From positions 1 to 12,645 of the forward strand of contig PUNI01000306.1 of assembly GCA_003551745.1 (NCBI GenBank): 12,645 nucleotides of DNA. The letters run 5' to 3'. A program made the translations under genes and the position numbers. Every line of letters starts with the position of its first letter. The first letter of the stretch is position 1. The stretch is from Paracoccaceae bacterium. Its GTDB lineage: Bacteria > Pseudomonadota > Alphaproteobacteria > Rhodobacterales > Rhodobacteraceae. The notes beneath the pieces are model-generated. The model was not told the origin of the DNA, made no database searches, and saw only the letters and a program-made list of their open reading frames with translations. This document shows, in pieces, positions 1 through 7,616 of the stretch.

Positions 1-1
1 C

Positions 2-571
2 TATTGCGACGCCGCCAACAGCCCGCGCCGCCGCGCCGCGCGCACGGTGCTCGATCTGCTGTTTCATCGGCTGACCACCTGGCTCGCGCCGATCCTCGTC
101 TTCACCATGGAGGACGTGTGGCTCGCCCGCTTCCCCGACGAGGACGGCAGCGTGCATCTGCAGGACATCCCCGAGACGCCGGCCGACTGGCGCGACGCGG
201 CGCTGGCGGCGAAATGGGCCGGCATCCGGCAGGCCCGCCGCGTGGTGACCGCGGCGCTGGAACTGCAGCGGCAGGACAAGGTGATCGGCGCGAGCCTCGA
301 GGCGGCGCCGGTGGTGCATGTGCGCGATGCCGACGTGCTGAAGGCGCTGAAGACCGTGGATTTCGCCGATCTCTGCATCACGTCGGCCATCGGGCTCACC
401 GGCGATCCGATGCCGCAGGAGGCGTTCCGCCTGCCCGAGGTGCCGGGCGTCGGCGTGGTGTTCGAGAAGGCCGAGGGCGAGAAATGCCTGCGCTGCTGGA
501 AGATCCTGCCCGATGTGGGCCGGCACCGCCATCCCGGCGTGTGCGCCCGCTGCAATGATGCCCTCGGATGA
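2..571 (+). CDS. ileS: Isoleucyl-tRNA synthetase, C-terminal part (5' end outside window)
   Basis: Charges tRNA-Ile with isoleucine in the cytoplasm. The reading frame is open from base 2, and 189 codons before the TGA are visible. The visible part begins in the anticodon-binding helical domain: the stretch running from YCDA through RRAARTVLDLLF to WLAPILVFTMEDVW is typical of IleS. It ends in the C-terminal zinc ribbon, with two Cys pairs (KCLRCW and CARCN, about residues 162-186 of the visible part). Both pairs are intact, which argues for a functional enzyme. The catalytic Rossmann fold with HIGH and KMSKS lies upstream and cannot be checked. The stop overlaps the next gene by 17 nt, so the DUF3253 gene is probably translated from the same message. 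Family assignment is from motif recognition and is secure. Confidence 0.96.
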   Translation, partial: YCDAANSPRRRAARTVLDLLFHRLTTWLAPILVFTMEDVWLARFPDEDGSVHLQDIPETPADWRDAALAAKWAGIRQARRVVTAALELQRQDKVIGASLEAAPVVHVRDADVLKALKTVDFADLCITSAIGLTGDPMPQEAFRLPEVPGVGVVFEKAEGEKCLRCWKILPDVGRHRHPGVCARCNDALG

Positions 572-800
572 GGCGGTCGCGGCCGCGGTGATGGATCTGG
601 CCCACCGGCGGGGCCGGGGCGCGAGCTTCTGCCCCTCGGAGGCGGCGCGGGCGCTGGCGGCGGACTGGCGCCCGCTGATGCCCCAGGTGCGGCGGGTCGC
701 GGCGATGCTGGCGGGCGAGGGGCGGCTGGTGGCGACGCAGAGGGGTCTGCCCATAGATGCGGCGGCGGCGCGCGGCCCCATCCGTCTGCGGCTGGGCTGA
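555..800 (+). CDS. DUF3253 domain protein, 81 aa
   Basis: Small protein made up almost entirely of a DUF3253 domain. The diagnostic run is visible: CPSEAARAL at residues 26-34, WRPLMPQVRRVA at 38-49, then a GEGRLVATQRG segment and a closing GPIRLRL. The fold is probably winged-helix-like (inference). No enzymatic role is known to me. Two adjacent ATG codons (555 and 558) lie just inside the 3' end of ileS, giving a 17-nt overlap. I see no good Shine-Dalgarno sequence before them, so translation may depend on ribosomes finishing ileS. The first ATG was chosen; the second would remove one residue. The same frame continues upstream to other start codons inside ileS, but the conserved domain does not need them. 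Family call is confident, biological role unknown. Confidence 0.85.
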   Translation: MMPSDEAVAAAVMDLAHRRGRGASFCPSEAARALAADWRPLMPQVRRVAAMLAGEGRLVATQRGLPIDAAAARGPIRLRLG

Positions 801-854
801 GCGGCGCCGGGCGCCCGGCCTGCAGCCGTGGCCGTGGCAGCGCCGGCGACGTTC

Positions 855-860
855 GGAGGG
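855..860 (+). promoter_or_regulatory. Shine-Dalgarno GGAGGG before DUF1643 gene
   Basis: GGAGG at 855-859 is a near-perfect ribosome binding site. It leaves only 2 nt to the ATG at 862 but 8 nt to the in-frame GTG at 868. Spacing therefore favours GTG 868 as the actual start, although ATG 862 is the conventional choice. The difference is two residues. Confidence 0.55.
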
Positions 861-861
861 G

Positions 862-1506
862 ATGGGCGTGCTCTCGGACGACCGTGAAACCGACGGAACC
901 TTCGGCCGGACCTGGCCGCTGGAGCCGGGCGTTCGCGGCGCGGCGGTGTTCTCGCGCTGCGGGGCCTACCGGCCCTATCTCAGCCGCCGCTGGGGGGCGG
1001 GCGGCATGGTGATGTGGCTCTGCATGAACCCCTCGGCGGCCAGCGATCGGCGTGACGACGCAACGTCCCGCAAGCTCACGCGGCACTCGCGGCGGCTGGG
1101 CTTCGGGGGGCTCTTCCTGCTCAACGTCATGGATTTCCGGGCGACCGACCCGGCCCGGCTGCCGGCCGGGAGGGAACGGTCGGCGGGCAACCTGCGCCAC
1201 ATCGCCCGTTGCGCGCGGCTGTGCGACCGGCTGGTGATCGCCTGCGGTGGGCTCCGCGGAAAGGCGCGGTGGCTTTCCTGCGCGATGGAGGCGCTGGACG
1301 CCTGCGGCGATGTTCCGATGCTCTGTGTCGCCGTCAACGGCGACGGGGCGCCGCGCCATCCCCGGGTGTTTCGCGGGGATTTCGTGCTTCGGCCCTTCCG
1401 CCGGGCCCGCTGGCCGTCCCTGGCGGCGCCAAGCTCGGCGCAGAGCTCGAAGGATGCTCTTCCGGGGGCGCCTCCGACCTGGGGCCGGATGTCGGGCGGT
1501 GGGTGA
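862..1506 (+). CDS. DUF1643 domain protein, 214 aa
   Basis: Member of the DUF1643 family, whose function is not established. The core motifs are visible: a hydrophobic strand ending in LCMNPSAAS (residues 53-61), then RRDDATSRK (63-71), then the GFGGLFLLNVMDFRATDPARL block (80-100). A VIACGG strand follows at about 125-130, and the NGDGAPRHPRV block (159-169) corresponds to the family's usual DG-x-P-x-HP ending. After this the protein continues about 30 residues as a low-complexity tail rich in Ala, Pro, Ser and Gly (185-214), which looks non-conserved. The start is ATG 862 or GTG 868 (see the Shine-Dalgarno entry); longer in-frame starts reach back into the DUF3253 gene and add only low-complexity sequence. 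It lies 61 nt after DUF3253, may share its transcript, and is convergent with the SHOCT gene. Confidence 0.8.
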   Translation: MGVLSDDRETDGTFGRTWPLEPGVRGAAVFSRCGAYRPYLSRRWGAGGMVMWLCMNPSAASDRRDDATSRKLTRHSRRLGFGGLFLLNVMDFRATDPARLPAGRERSAGNLRHIARCARLCDRLVIACGGLRGKARWLSCAMEALDACGDVPMLCVAVNGDGAPRHPRVFRGDFVLRPFRRARWPSLAAPSSAQSSKDALPGAPPTWGRMSGGG

Positions 1507-1548
1507 TACCCCTGATCGCGCAGATCGGCGGCGGCGCCGGCCGTTGCA

Positions 1549-1578
1549 GGGCGGGGGCCGGGCGGCCGGCCCCCGCCC
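1549..1578. terminator. Perfect 13-bp GC hairpin between convergent genes
   Basis: GGGCGGGGGCCGG (1549-1561) pairs perfectly with CCGGCCCCCGCCC (1566-1578) around a 4-nt loop GCGG. It sits between the stop of the DUF1643 gene (1506, plus) and the stop of the SHOCT gene (1587, minus), so it could serve both directions. There is no T tract on either side. It is therefore not a canonical intrinsic terminator, but strong hairpins lacking U tracts are common between convergent genes in GC-rich genomes. Confidence 0.6.
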
Positions 1579-1586
1579 GGGTCGCG

Positions 1587-1973
1587 TCAGGAAGCGAGCA
1601 GCTTGGCCTTCTGTTCGGCAAACTCCGCCTCGGTCAGGATGCCCTTTTCTTTCAGCTCGGTCAGTTTGACCAGCTCGTCGGCCGGCGAGACGGCCACCGA
1701 GCGGATGTAGTTGCGCCGCGATTCCTCGGCCCGGGCCATGGCCTCGGCGGCGTGCTCCTGCATGCGGTCGCCGCGGGCGATGATGTAGACGAGCACGCCC
1801 AGCCAGGGAAAGATGATGACGAAGCCGATCCACAGGGCCTTGGCGATGCCGCCCATGTCCTTCGAGCGGAACACGTCGGACACCACCGAGATCAGCACCC
1901 AGAACCAGGCAACGAGCAGGAAGAGCCAGAAGATCGACCAGATTATGTGAAAGAAACCGACGCCGTTTTCCAT
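1587..1973 (-). CDS. Two-helix membrane protein with C-terminal SHOCT domain, 128 aa
   Basis: Small inner-membrane protein of unknown role. Two hydrophobic segments are evident, about residues 6-31 (aromatic-rich) and 46-66, the second containing the FPWLGVLVYIIARG pattern of PLDc_N-type domains. A charged helix (about 68-92, EEAxR-like) leads to a SHOCT motif at 99-127 (DELVKLTELKEKGILTEAEFAEQKAKLL). SHOCT is a short two-helix module often found at protein C termini and thought to mediate oligomerisation or interaction. The ATG at 1973 is preceded by AAAGGG at a 7-nt distance, a usable ribosome binding site. It lies 116 nt downstream of pcs on the same strand, far enough that it may have its own promoter. 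The domain call is confident. Function is unknown. Confidence 0.85.
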   Translation of the reverse strand: MENGVGFFHIIWSIFWLFLLVAWFWVLISVVSDVFRSKDMGGIAKALWIGFVIIFPWLGVLVYIIARGDRMQEHAAEAMARAEESRRNYIRSVAVSPADELVKLTELKEKGILTEAEFAEQKAKLLAS

Positions 1974-2072
1974 GTAATCGCCCTTTCCGGAAGAAACGGC
2001 GCGCCCACCCGACGCGCCCGACGGGGTGACCTTTCCCCCTCACGCCGTTCGGATCAAGCCATTTCTGCGGAG

Positions 2073-2088
2073 CGGCCGCCGGCGGCCG
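2073..2088 (-). terminator. GC palindrome just after the pcs stop
   Basis: CGGCCGCC (2073-2080) followed directly by GGCGGCCG (2081-2088) is a perfect 16-bp palindrome one base past the pcs stop codon. As RNA it could form only a 6-bp stem with a 4-nt loop, and no T tract follows on the minus strand. It may help end or stabilise the pcs transcript, but GC-rich palindromes of this size can occur by chance here. Confidence 0.25.
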
Positions 2089-2089
2089 G

Positions 2090-2782
2090 TTATCGGCGGG
2101 CCGGCAGCGCCTGCATCGCGACACCGGCCAGCGTGAGATAGAGGCTGGCGATGACCAGCGCCGCGCCGGCCCATGGGGGCTGGGCGAAATCGGTCCAGGC
2201 CGCCCAGCCGGCGAAGACCACCCAGGCCAGGGCCATCGGCAGGGTCAGCCAGCGCCAGCGCCGGGTGCGCACCGGATGCACGAATTTCAGCGGCGTGAAC
2301 ATGGCAACCGACAGTCCAACCACCACCACGAGCGTCACCCAGTAGCCCGGCTCCACCGCGAAGACCACCAGCGCCACCATGTTCCAGCAGGCCGGAAAGC
2401 CCGCAAAGGTGCCGTCGGCGTTCTTCATGCGGGTGTCGGCGAAATAGAGTGCGGAGGAGAAGGTGATCACGATGATCGCGATCCATCCCGTCCAGCCCGG
2501 AAGCAGCCCCGACTGGAAAAGCGCGAAGGCCGGGATGAAGACATAGGTGAGATAGTCGATGATCAGGTCGAGCAGCACGCCGTCGACCTTCGCGGCATAG
2601 GTGGTGACGTGGTAGCGCCGCGCCAGCGGGCCGTCGATGCCGTCGACGATCAGCGCCACCACCAGCCACAGGAACATCAGGCTCCAGGCGCCCTGGGCGG
2701 CGGCCAGCATCGCCAGCATCGAGAACACCGCTCCGGTCGCGGTGAAGAGATGCACGGCATAGGCGGGCAGCTTCGGGTTCAT
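2090..2782 (-). CDS. pcs: Phosphatidylcholine synthase (CDP-diacylglycerol-choline O-phosphatidyltransferase), 230 aa
   Basis: Condenses choline with CDP-diacylglycerol to give phosphatidylcholine and CMP in the inner membrane, the choline-dependent route known from rhizobia and Rhodobacter relatives. The CDP-alcohol phosphatidyltransferase signature is complete: D50-G51, A54-R55, then G68, D72 and D76. The 12-residue gap between AR and G is the form typical of Pcs rather than of other family members. The surrounding VDGVLLDLIIDYLTYVFIPA stretch is also Pcs-like. Several hydrophobic helices span most of the protein. ATG 2782 was chosen because it gives a normal family length and begins MNPKLPAYAVHLFTATG. 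The in-frame TTG at 2818 lies inside a hairpin and adds 12 non-conserved residues. It is 49 nt downstream of xerC, separated from it by a possible terminator. Confidence 0.93.
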   Translation of the reverse strand: MNPKLPAYAVHLFTATGAVFSMLAMLAAAQGAWSLMFLWLVVALIVDGIDGPLARRYHVTTYAAKVDGVLLDLIIDYLTYVFIPAFALFQSGLLPGWTGWIAIIVITFSSALYFADTRMKNADGTFAGFPACWNMVALVVFAVEPGYWVTLVVVVGLSVAMFTPLKFVHPVRTRRWRWLTLPMALAWVVFAGWAAWTDFAQPPWAGAALVIASLYLTLAGVAMQALPARR

Positions 2783-2799
2783 GCCGAGCGTCTTGGCCG

Positions 2800-2828
2800 A
2801 AAATCCCCCGGCGGGCAACGCTGCCGGG
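2800..2828 (-). terminator. Hairpin plus short T tract between xerC and pcs
   Basis: Read on the minus strand, 3 nt after the xerC stop, CCCGGC (2828-2823) can pair with GCCGGG (2812-2807) across a 10-nt loop. GGA and then TTTT (2803-2800) follow. The layout resembles a weak intrinsic terminator or attenuator that would lower readthrough from xerC into pcs. The stem has only 6 bp and the loop is long, so this is a moderate call. Confidence 0.35.
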
Positions 2829-2831
2829 AGG

Positions 2832-3818
2832 TCAGGCGCGGGGGTGGGCGGCGCTGTAGGCCGCCATCAGCCGGGTGCTGTCGATGCCGGTGTAGAGCTG
2901 CGTCGTCGAAAGCGAGGCGTGGCCCAGAAGCTCCTGGATGGCGCGCAGGTCGCCGCCGGCGGCCAGCAGATGGGTGGCGAAGGAGTGACGCAGCGCATGG
3001 GGCGTCGCCGTCTCGGGCAGGCCGAGCCCGTGGCGCGCGGCCTCCATGGCGCGGGCGACCTGTCGCGGCCCGAGCGCGCCGCCGCGGACGCCGCGGAACA
3101 GCGCCGCGCCGGGCGCCGGCGGAAAGGGGCAGAGCGCGGCATAGCGGTCCACCGCGGCGCGCGCCGCGGGCAGCACGGGCACCAGCCGCTCGCGCCCGCC
3201 CTTGCCGCGAATGCGCAGGGTCTCGCCCAGCGGCACGTCCGGGCCGGTGAGCGCCAGCGCCTCGGACACCCGGAGCCCGCAGCCGTAGAGGAGTGTGATC
3301 ACCGCGGCATCCCGCGCGGCCACCCAGGGCTCGGCCGGGGCCGCCTCCACCGTCTCGATCACCGCCCTGGCTGCGTCCACCGCCAGCGGGCGCGGCAGCT
3401 TTCGGCGGTGGCGCGGGCCGCGGGCGGCGAGCGCGGCGGTGGCGTCGAGGCCCTCGCGGGCCGAGAGCCAGCGGTGGAAGCTGCGCACCGCCGAGAGCGC
3501 CCGAGCCAGGCTTCGGGCGCTGATCCCGCGGGCGCGCTCGGCGGCCATGAAGGCGCGCAGGTCGGCCGGGCCGAGCCGGGCAAGCACGCCGAGCCCCTCG
3601 GCGCCGCCGCGGTGGGCGGCGAGAAAACCGAGATAGCGCGCGACGTCGCGGCCATAGGCCCGGATCGTGTTCGCCGCTGCCCCGTCGCGGGCCGAGAGCG
3701 TGGCCAGCCATTCGGCCTGCGCGGCCCGGGCCGCGGGAGACGCCAGCGCGGCTCGCTCCGCGGGGGCCTCCGCATCCGCCCCGTCCGCGGCTGTCACCGG
3801 CCGGGCCGGGCCCGTCAC
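2832..3818 (-). CDS. xerC: Tyrosine recombinase XerC, 328 aa
   Basis: Site-specific recombinase that, with XerD, resolves chromosome dimers at dif near the septum. All catalytic residues are visible: R183 (GCGLRVSEAL), K206 (RGKGGRER), H274 and R277 (HALRHSFATHLL), H300 (LGHASLSTTQ) and nucleophile Y309 (QLYT). The N-terminal SAM-like DNA-binding domain runs from about 31 to 125 (NTIRAYGRDVARYLGFL). About 28 Ala/Pro-rich residues precede it, making the protein somewhat longer than the usual ~300 aa. The start is GTG 3818, whose last two bases form part of the DUF484 stop (GTGA), a 4-nt overlap indicating translational coupling. The DUF484-xerC pairing is widespread in proteobacteria and points to the cellular XerC rather than a phage or island integrase. 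Confidence 0.95.
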   Translation of the reverse strand: MTGPARPVTAADGADAEAPAERAALASPAARAAQAEWLATLSARDGAAANTIRAYGRDVARYLGFLAAHRGGAEGLGVLARLGPADLRAFMAAERARGISARSLARALSAVRSFHRWLSAREGLDATAALAARGPRHRRKLPRPLAVDAARAVIETVEAAPAEPWVAARDAAVITLLYGCGLRVSEALALTGPDVPLGETLRIRGKGGRERLVPVLPAARAAVDRYAALCPFPPAPGAALFRGVRGGALGPRQVARAMEAARHGLGLPETATPHALRHSFATHLLAAGGDLRAIQELLGHASLSTTQLYTGIDSTRLMAAYSAAHPRA

Positions 3819-4528
3819 GTCAGCCAGCGGCGCAGCATCCGCTCGAAACCGGAAGCCAGGAAGGCCAGCAGATCCGTGCCTTGCCCGGGGCGGAACTGGG
3901 CGGCGTCGGCCGAGCCCAGCACCAGCATCCCCGGCAACCGCCCCTCGCCCAGGTCGAGCCGCAGCAGCGCCTCCGAGCGGACGACGCCGGCCCTGGCGCC
4001 ATGCAGCCCGCTGTCGGCGACATGGTCGCGCAACACCACCTGCCGCCCGGCCTGGCCCTGCATCGCCGCCGCCACCGCGCCCGGCGCGGCCACCGTGACC
4101 ACCTCGGAGACGCGCCGCAGCGACGGTTCGCGCGCATCCTGCGGGCTTTCCAGAACGAGCCGGACGCTGGCGATCTTGAGGATCTGGGCGACCTCGCCGC
4201 CAAGGGCGCCGAGAAAGCCCTCGAAGCCGGTCTCGTCCAGCAGCCGCAGCAGCGCGCTCTGGATCTGCCGGGTCGAGGCGAGGTTGTCATAGGCCGCGGC
4301 GATCACCGCCTGGTGGGTTTCCTCGAGCTGCAGAAGCCGGGTTTCCAGACGGTCCATCGCCATCGCCCTGAGGTCGATCACGTTGTCGGCCTGCACCGGC
4401 CCGTGGCCAGCCTCGACCAGTCGCCGCATCACGTCGATGTCGTCGAGCACGATGTCGGGCCGTGCCAGAATGCGCGCCTTGAGCGCCTCGTCAAAATCGC
4501 TCTCTATCGCCGGTCCTGCCGTCGCCAT
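3815..4528 (-). CDS. DUF484 family protein, 237 aa
   Basis: Member of the DUF484 family, usually encoded just before xerC and of unclear biochemical role. The N-terminal part has the typical arrangement: an ILARPDIVLDDIDVMRRLV-type helix at about residues 20-38, then a coiled-coil-prone segment (VIDLRAMAMDRLETRLLQLEETHQ, about 50-73). The remainder, about 90-237, looks like a GAF-type domain with alternating strands and ends in FASGFERMLRRWL-like sequence. ATG 4528 was chosen because GAGGG lies 5 nt upstream and the sequence matches the family from there; the longer in-frame ATG at 4579 adds 17 charged, unconserved residues. The stop overlaps the xerC GTG by 4 nt. fsa ends 68 nt upstream on the same strand, so a shared transcript is plausible. 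Confidence 0.9.
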   Translation of the reverse strand: MATAGPAIESDFDEALKARILARPDIVLDDIDVMRRLVEAGHGPVQADNVIDLRAMAMDRLETRLLQLEETHQAVIAAAYDNLASTRQIQSALLRLLDETGFEGFLGALGGEVAQILKIASVRLVLESPQDAREPSLRRVSEVVTVAAPGAVAAAMQGQAGRQVVLRDHVADSGLHGARAGVVRSEALLRLDLGEGRLPGMLVLGSADAAQFRPGQGTDLLAFLASGFERMLRRWLT

Positions 4529-4533
4529 GCCTG

Positions 4534-4538
4534 CCCTC
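4534..4538 (-). promoter_or_regulatory. Shine-Dalgarno GAGGG that selects the DUF484 start
   Basis: On the minus strand GAGGG is followed by 5 nt and then ATG 4528. This favours the shorter DUF484 protein over the ATG at 4579. Confidence 0.55.
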
Positions 4539-4596
4539 GTCTCGCTGCCTCTTTCGCGGCCCTCTGCGGAGCCATGCATCTGGGCTTATACCAGCC

Positions 4597-5250
4597 TCAG
4601 AGGATTTTCTGCCCGGTTTTTTCCCAATCCTTCAGGAACTGTTGCAGGCCGCGGTCGGTCATCGGGTGCTCGGCCAGCTTGCGGATCACCTCGGGCGGGG
4701 CGGTGATCACGTCGGCGCCGATGCGCGCTGCCTCGGCGACATGGTTCACCGAGCGGATCGAGGCGGCGAGGATCTGGGTCTTCATGTCGTAATTGTCGTA
4801 GACGGTGCGGATGTCGGAGATCAGCTCCATCCCGTCGAGGTTGATGTCGTCGAGTCGGCCGACGAAGGGCGAGATGAAGGACGCCCCCGCCTTGGCGGCC
4901 AGGATCGCCTGGTTGACCGAGAAGCATAGCGTCACATTCACCGTGAAGCCTTCGCCGGTGAGCACCTTGCAGGCCTTCAGCCCGTCCCAGGTGAGCGGCA
5001 GCTTGACCGCGATGTTGGGCGCGATTTCGGCCAGCCGGCGGCCCTCGGCGATCATCGCCGCGGACTCGAGGGCCACCACCTCGGCCGAGACCGGGCCTGC
5101 GACGATGGCGCAGATCTCCTTCGTCACCTCGAGGATATCGCGGCCGGATTTCAGGATCAGCGAGGGGTTGGTGGTGACCCCGTCCACCATGCCCAGCGCG
5201 TTGAGGTCCGAGATGGCGGCCACATCGGCCGAGTCGACGAAGAATTTCAT
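4597..5250 (-). CDS. fsa: Fructose-6-phosphate aldolase / small transaldolase family protein, 217 aa
   Basis: Class I aldolase of the small transaldolase family, acting on sugar phosphates in the cytoplasm: either transaldolase in the pentose phosphate pathway or fructose-6-phosphate aldolase. Family marks are [10 protein letters not shown] at the start, DGVTTNPSL (23-31), the Schiff-base lysine K83 in [43 protein letters not shown] in sections from about 105 to 135, and the C-terminal [11 protein letters not shown] block. Length matches the family (about 215-220 aa). ATG 5250 has AGAGG 8 nt upstream. The frame stays open far upstream, but that part is antisense to priA and is not expected to be coding. 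The sequence alone does not separate transaldolase from F6P aldolase activity. It diverges from priA across a 96-nt gap that must hold both promoters. Confidence 0.93.
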   Translation of the reverse strand: MKFFVDSADVAAISDLNALGMVDGVTTNPSLILKSGRDILEVTKEICAIVAGPVSAEVVALESAAMIAEGRRLAEIAPNIAVKLPLTWDGLKACKVLTGEGFTVNVTLCFSVNQAILAAKAGASFISPFVGRLDDINLDGMELISDIRTVYDNYDMKTQILAASIRSVNHVAEAARIGADVITAPPEVIRKLAEHPMTDRGLQQFLKDWEKTGQKIL

Positions 5251-5346
5251 GGCGCGCGCCTCTTGCGGTTGGGCGTGGATGCGGATGGTCTGGCGGGCGT
5301 GATAGCGCAAGCGGATCGGGGCCGGAACCCCCCGGCGGGGCAGGGC

Positions 5347-7536
5347 ATGGAGCCGGCGTTCTTCGCGCCGGGCACGCGGGTGGCCGTGCTGACGGCCGAA
5401 CCCGTGGGCGTGCTCGACTATCGCGCACCCGAGGGCGGCGCGGCACTTGGGGCCTTCGTGCTCTGCCCGCTGGGACCGCGCCGGGTGGCGGGCGTGGTCT
5501 GGGGGCCGGGGGAGAGCGATCTGCCCCCGGAGCGGCTGCGGGCGGTGGCGCAGGTGCTCGATGTCGCGCCGATGGCGCCCGAGTTGCGGCAGTTCCTGGC
5601 CCGGGCCGCGGCCTACACGCTGACGCCTCTGCCGGCGATGCTTCGGCTGGCGACCCGGGCGCCTGGGCTGTGGGAGGGCCCGGCGCTGCGCCGGGTGCTG
5701 CGCCGGGCCGGGCCCGAGCCCGCGCGGATGACACCGGCGCGGGCGCGCGTGCTCGATGTGCTGGAGGCCTATGGGGGCGCCGGTCTGGGGGTGGGGGAAC
5801 TGGCTGCCGAGGCCGGGGTGTCGCCGGGCGTGGTGAAGGGGCTGGTGGAGGCCGGCACCCTGGCCGAGGAGGCGGCGCCGCGCGACCAGCCCTTCCCGCG
5901 GCTCGATCCTGCCCGGCCCGGCCCGGTGCTGGCACCCGATCAGGCCGAGGGCGCGGCGCGGCTGCGCGTCGGCGTGGCGGGCGGCGGCTATGGCACGACC
6001 CTGCTGCAGGGCGTCACCGGCTCGGGCAAGACGGAGGTCTATCTGGAGGCGGTGGCCGAATGCCTGCGGCGGGGCCGGCAGGCGCTGGTCCTTCTGCCCG
6101 AGATCGCCTTGACCGCCGAATTCCTCGCCCGCGTCGAGGCCCGCTTCGGCGCGCGCCCGGCCGAATGGCATTCGGGCATCACCGCGGCCGAGCGGCGCCG
6201 GGCGTGGCGGATGGTGGGCGAGGGGCAGGCCGATCTTGTGGTCGGCGCGCGGTCGGCGCTGTTCCTGCCGTTCCGCGATCTGGGCCTGATCGTCGTCGAC
6301 GAGGAACACGATGGCTCCTACAAGCAGGAGGACGGCGCGCTCTACAACGCCCGCGACATGGCGGTGCTGCGGGCCGCGCTCGCGGGCGCACAGGTCGTGC
6401 TCTCCTCGGCGACGCCCTCGCTGGAAAGCTGGGTGAATGCCGAGGCGGGGAAATACGCCCGCATCCGGCTCGAGTCGCGCTTCGGCCCGTCGGAACTCCC
6501 CGAGATGCGCGCCATCGACCTGCGTGGCGAGAAGCTAGAGACCGGCCGCTGGATCTCGCCCACGCTCTCCCGCGCCGTGGCGAGCCGGCTCGAGGCGGGC
6601 CAGCAGGCGCTTCTGTTCCTCAACCGCCGGGGCTACGCGCCGGTAACGGTGTGCCGGGCCTGCGGCCACCAGATCGGCTGCCATGCCTGCGACGCGCGCA
6701 TGGTCGAGCACCGCTTCCTGCGCCGGCTCGTCTGCCACCAGTGCGGGGCGAGCGACCCGATCCCCGAGGCTTGCCCGGCCTGTGGCGAGACCGGGCGGCT
6801 GTCGGCCATCGGGCCCGGGGTGGAGCGGCTGGCCGAGGAGGTTGCCGCGCGGTTCCCCGAGGCGCGCGTCGCGGTGCTGTCGTCGGATCTCTTCGGCACC
6901 GCGCGCGAGCTGAAGGAGCGGATCGCCGCGATCGCGCGCGGCGAGGCCGACATCATCATCGGCACCCAGCTCGTCGCCAAGGGGCACAACTTTCCGCTGC
7001 TGACGCTGGTGGGCGTGATCGACGCCGATCTCGGGCTGCAGGGCTCCGACCTGCGGGCGGCCGAGCGCACCTTCCAGCTGGTGCGACAGGTGGCGGGGCG
7101 CGCCGGACGCGGCAGCCGGCGCGGCGCCGCGCTGATCCAGACCTGCCAGCCCGCGCACCCGGTGATCCGCGCGATCCTGTCGGGCGACGAGGAGGGCTTC
7201 TGGCGCACCGAGGCCGCCGGCCGTCAGGCGATGGGGATGCCGCCATTCGGCCGGCTGGCCGGGATCATCCTGTCCTCGCCCGTGCTGGAGGAAGTCTTCG
7301 ATCTCGGCACCGAGCTTGCCCGCAACGACGCCCCCCTGCGCGCCATCGGCGCCGAGGTGTTCGGCCCGGCGCCGGCGCCGGTCAGCCGTATCCGCGGGCG
7401 CCACCGGGTGCGGCTTCTGGTGAAGGCGCCCCGCGCCGCGCCGCTGCAGTCGGCGCTGTCGGACTGGGTTTCCGGCCTGAAGCTGCCTGCCCGCCTGCGG
7501 CTTGCCATCGACATCGACCCGCAGAGCTTTCTCTGA
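5347..7536 (+). CDS. priA: Primosomal protein N' (replication restart helicase PriA), 729 aa
   Basis: Recognises stalled or collapsed replication forks, unwinds lagging-strand DNA 3' to 5' and reloads the replicative helicase. The N-terminal 3' DNA-binding domain spans about 1-105, followed by a winged-helix-like section to about 180. Helicase motifs are Walker A GVTGSGKT (222-229, K228), DEEH (318-321), [21 protein letters not shown] (539-550) and QVAGRAGRG (581-589). The zinc-binding insert has all eight cysteines in four CxxC pairs: 436/439, 445/448, 463/466 and 476/479. ATG 5347 was chosen because it begins the conserved domain and gives the usual length of about 730 aa; a longer in-frame start at 5263 adds 28 atypical residues. 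No strong Shine-Dalgarno is visible, only a G-rich stretch. The gene is complete and apparently functional. Confidence 0.97.
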   Translation: MEPAFFAPGTRVAVLTAEPVGVLDYRAPEGGAALGAFVLCPLGPRRVAGVVWGPGESDLPPERLRAVAQVLDVAPMAPELRQFLARAAAYTLTPLPAMLRLATRAPGLWEGPALRRVLRRAGPEPARMTPARARVLDVLEAYGGAGLGVGELAAEAGVSPGVVKGLVEAGTLAEEAAPRDQPFPRLDPARPGPVLAPDQAEGAARLRVGVAGGGYGTTLLQGVTGSGKTEVYLEAVAECLRRGRQALVLLPEIALTAEFLARVEARFGARPAEWHSGITAAERRRAWRMVGEGQADLVVGARSALFLPFRDLGLIVVDEEHDGSYKQEDGALYNARDMAVLRAALAGAQVVLSSATPSLESWVNAEAGKYARIRLESRFGPSELPEMRAIDLRGEKLETGRWISPTLSRAVASRLEAGQQALLFLNRRGYAPVTVCRACGHQIGCHACDARMVEHRFLRRLVCHQCGASDPIPEACPACGETGRLSAIGPGVERLAEEVAARFPEARVAVLSSDLFGTARELKERIAAIARGEADIIIGTQLVAKGHNFPLLTLVGVIDADLGLQGSDLRAAERTFQLVRQVAGRAGRGSRRGAALIQTCQPAHPVIRAILSGDEEGFWRTEAAGRQAMGMPPFGRLAGIILSSPVLEEVFDLGTELARNDAPLRAIGAEVFGPAPAPVSRIRGRHRVRLLVKAPRAAPLQSALSDWVSGLKLPARLRLAIDIDPQSFL

Positions 7537-7550
7537 GCCGCGAGCATCCG

Positions 7551-7586
7551 TTGACGCTTGGTCGGCACGGGTCCGGCTGCTAGCCT
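7551..7586 (+). promoter_or_regulatory. Possible sigma-70-type promoter for the 274-aa gene
   Basis: TTGACG at 7551-7556 is an excellent -35 element in the 80-nt gap after priA. The best nearby -10 candidates lie in CTGCTAGCCT (7577-7586), with a spacer of 20 nt or more, longer than ideal. A ribosome binding site GGGGAAGG ends 4 nt before the ATG at 7617. The -35 match is clear, the -10 is not. Confidence 0.35.
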
Positions 7587-7616
7587 TGCGCGCCCGCAGC
7601 GGAAGGGGAAGGCCCG

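Noticed and set aside
2008..2023. CCCGACG direct repeat, two copies 9 nt apart, upstream of the SHOCT gene
   Set aside because: Only two short GC-rich copies; such repeats are likely by chance here and no promoter elements are clear around them.
64..2124. A 686-codon open frame on the minus strand
   Set aside because: It runs antisense to ileS, DUF3253 and DUF1643 and through the SHOCT gene in another frame. Its product is Arg/Pro/Ala-rich with no recognisable domain. Long antisense frames are expected at this GC content.
2832..3818. Tyrosine recombinase as the integrase of a mobile element
   Set aside because: It is coupled to DUF484 by a 4-nt overlap, has XerC features, and no attachment-site repeats, tRNA or cargo genes surround it.
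2781..4292. A 503-codon plus-strand frame across xerC and DUF484
   Set aside because: It is antisense to two well-supported genes and of low complexity.
5251..6309. In-frame upstream extension of fsa by 353 codons, antisense to priA
   Set aside because: The extension has no domain-like sequence and is the mirror of priA codons. The family begins exactly at ATG 5250, which has a good ribosome binding site.
5670..7583. A 637-codon plus-strand frame overlapping priA
   Set aside because: It is a shifted reading of priA rich in Arg, Gly and Ala with no motifs, while the priA frame carries every helicase and zinc motif.
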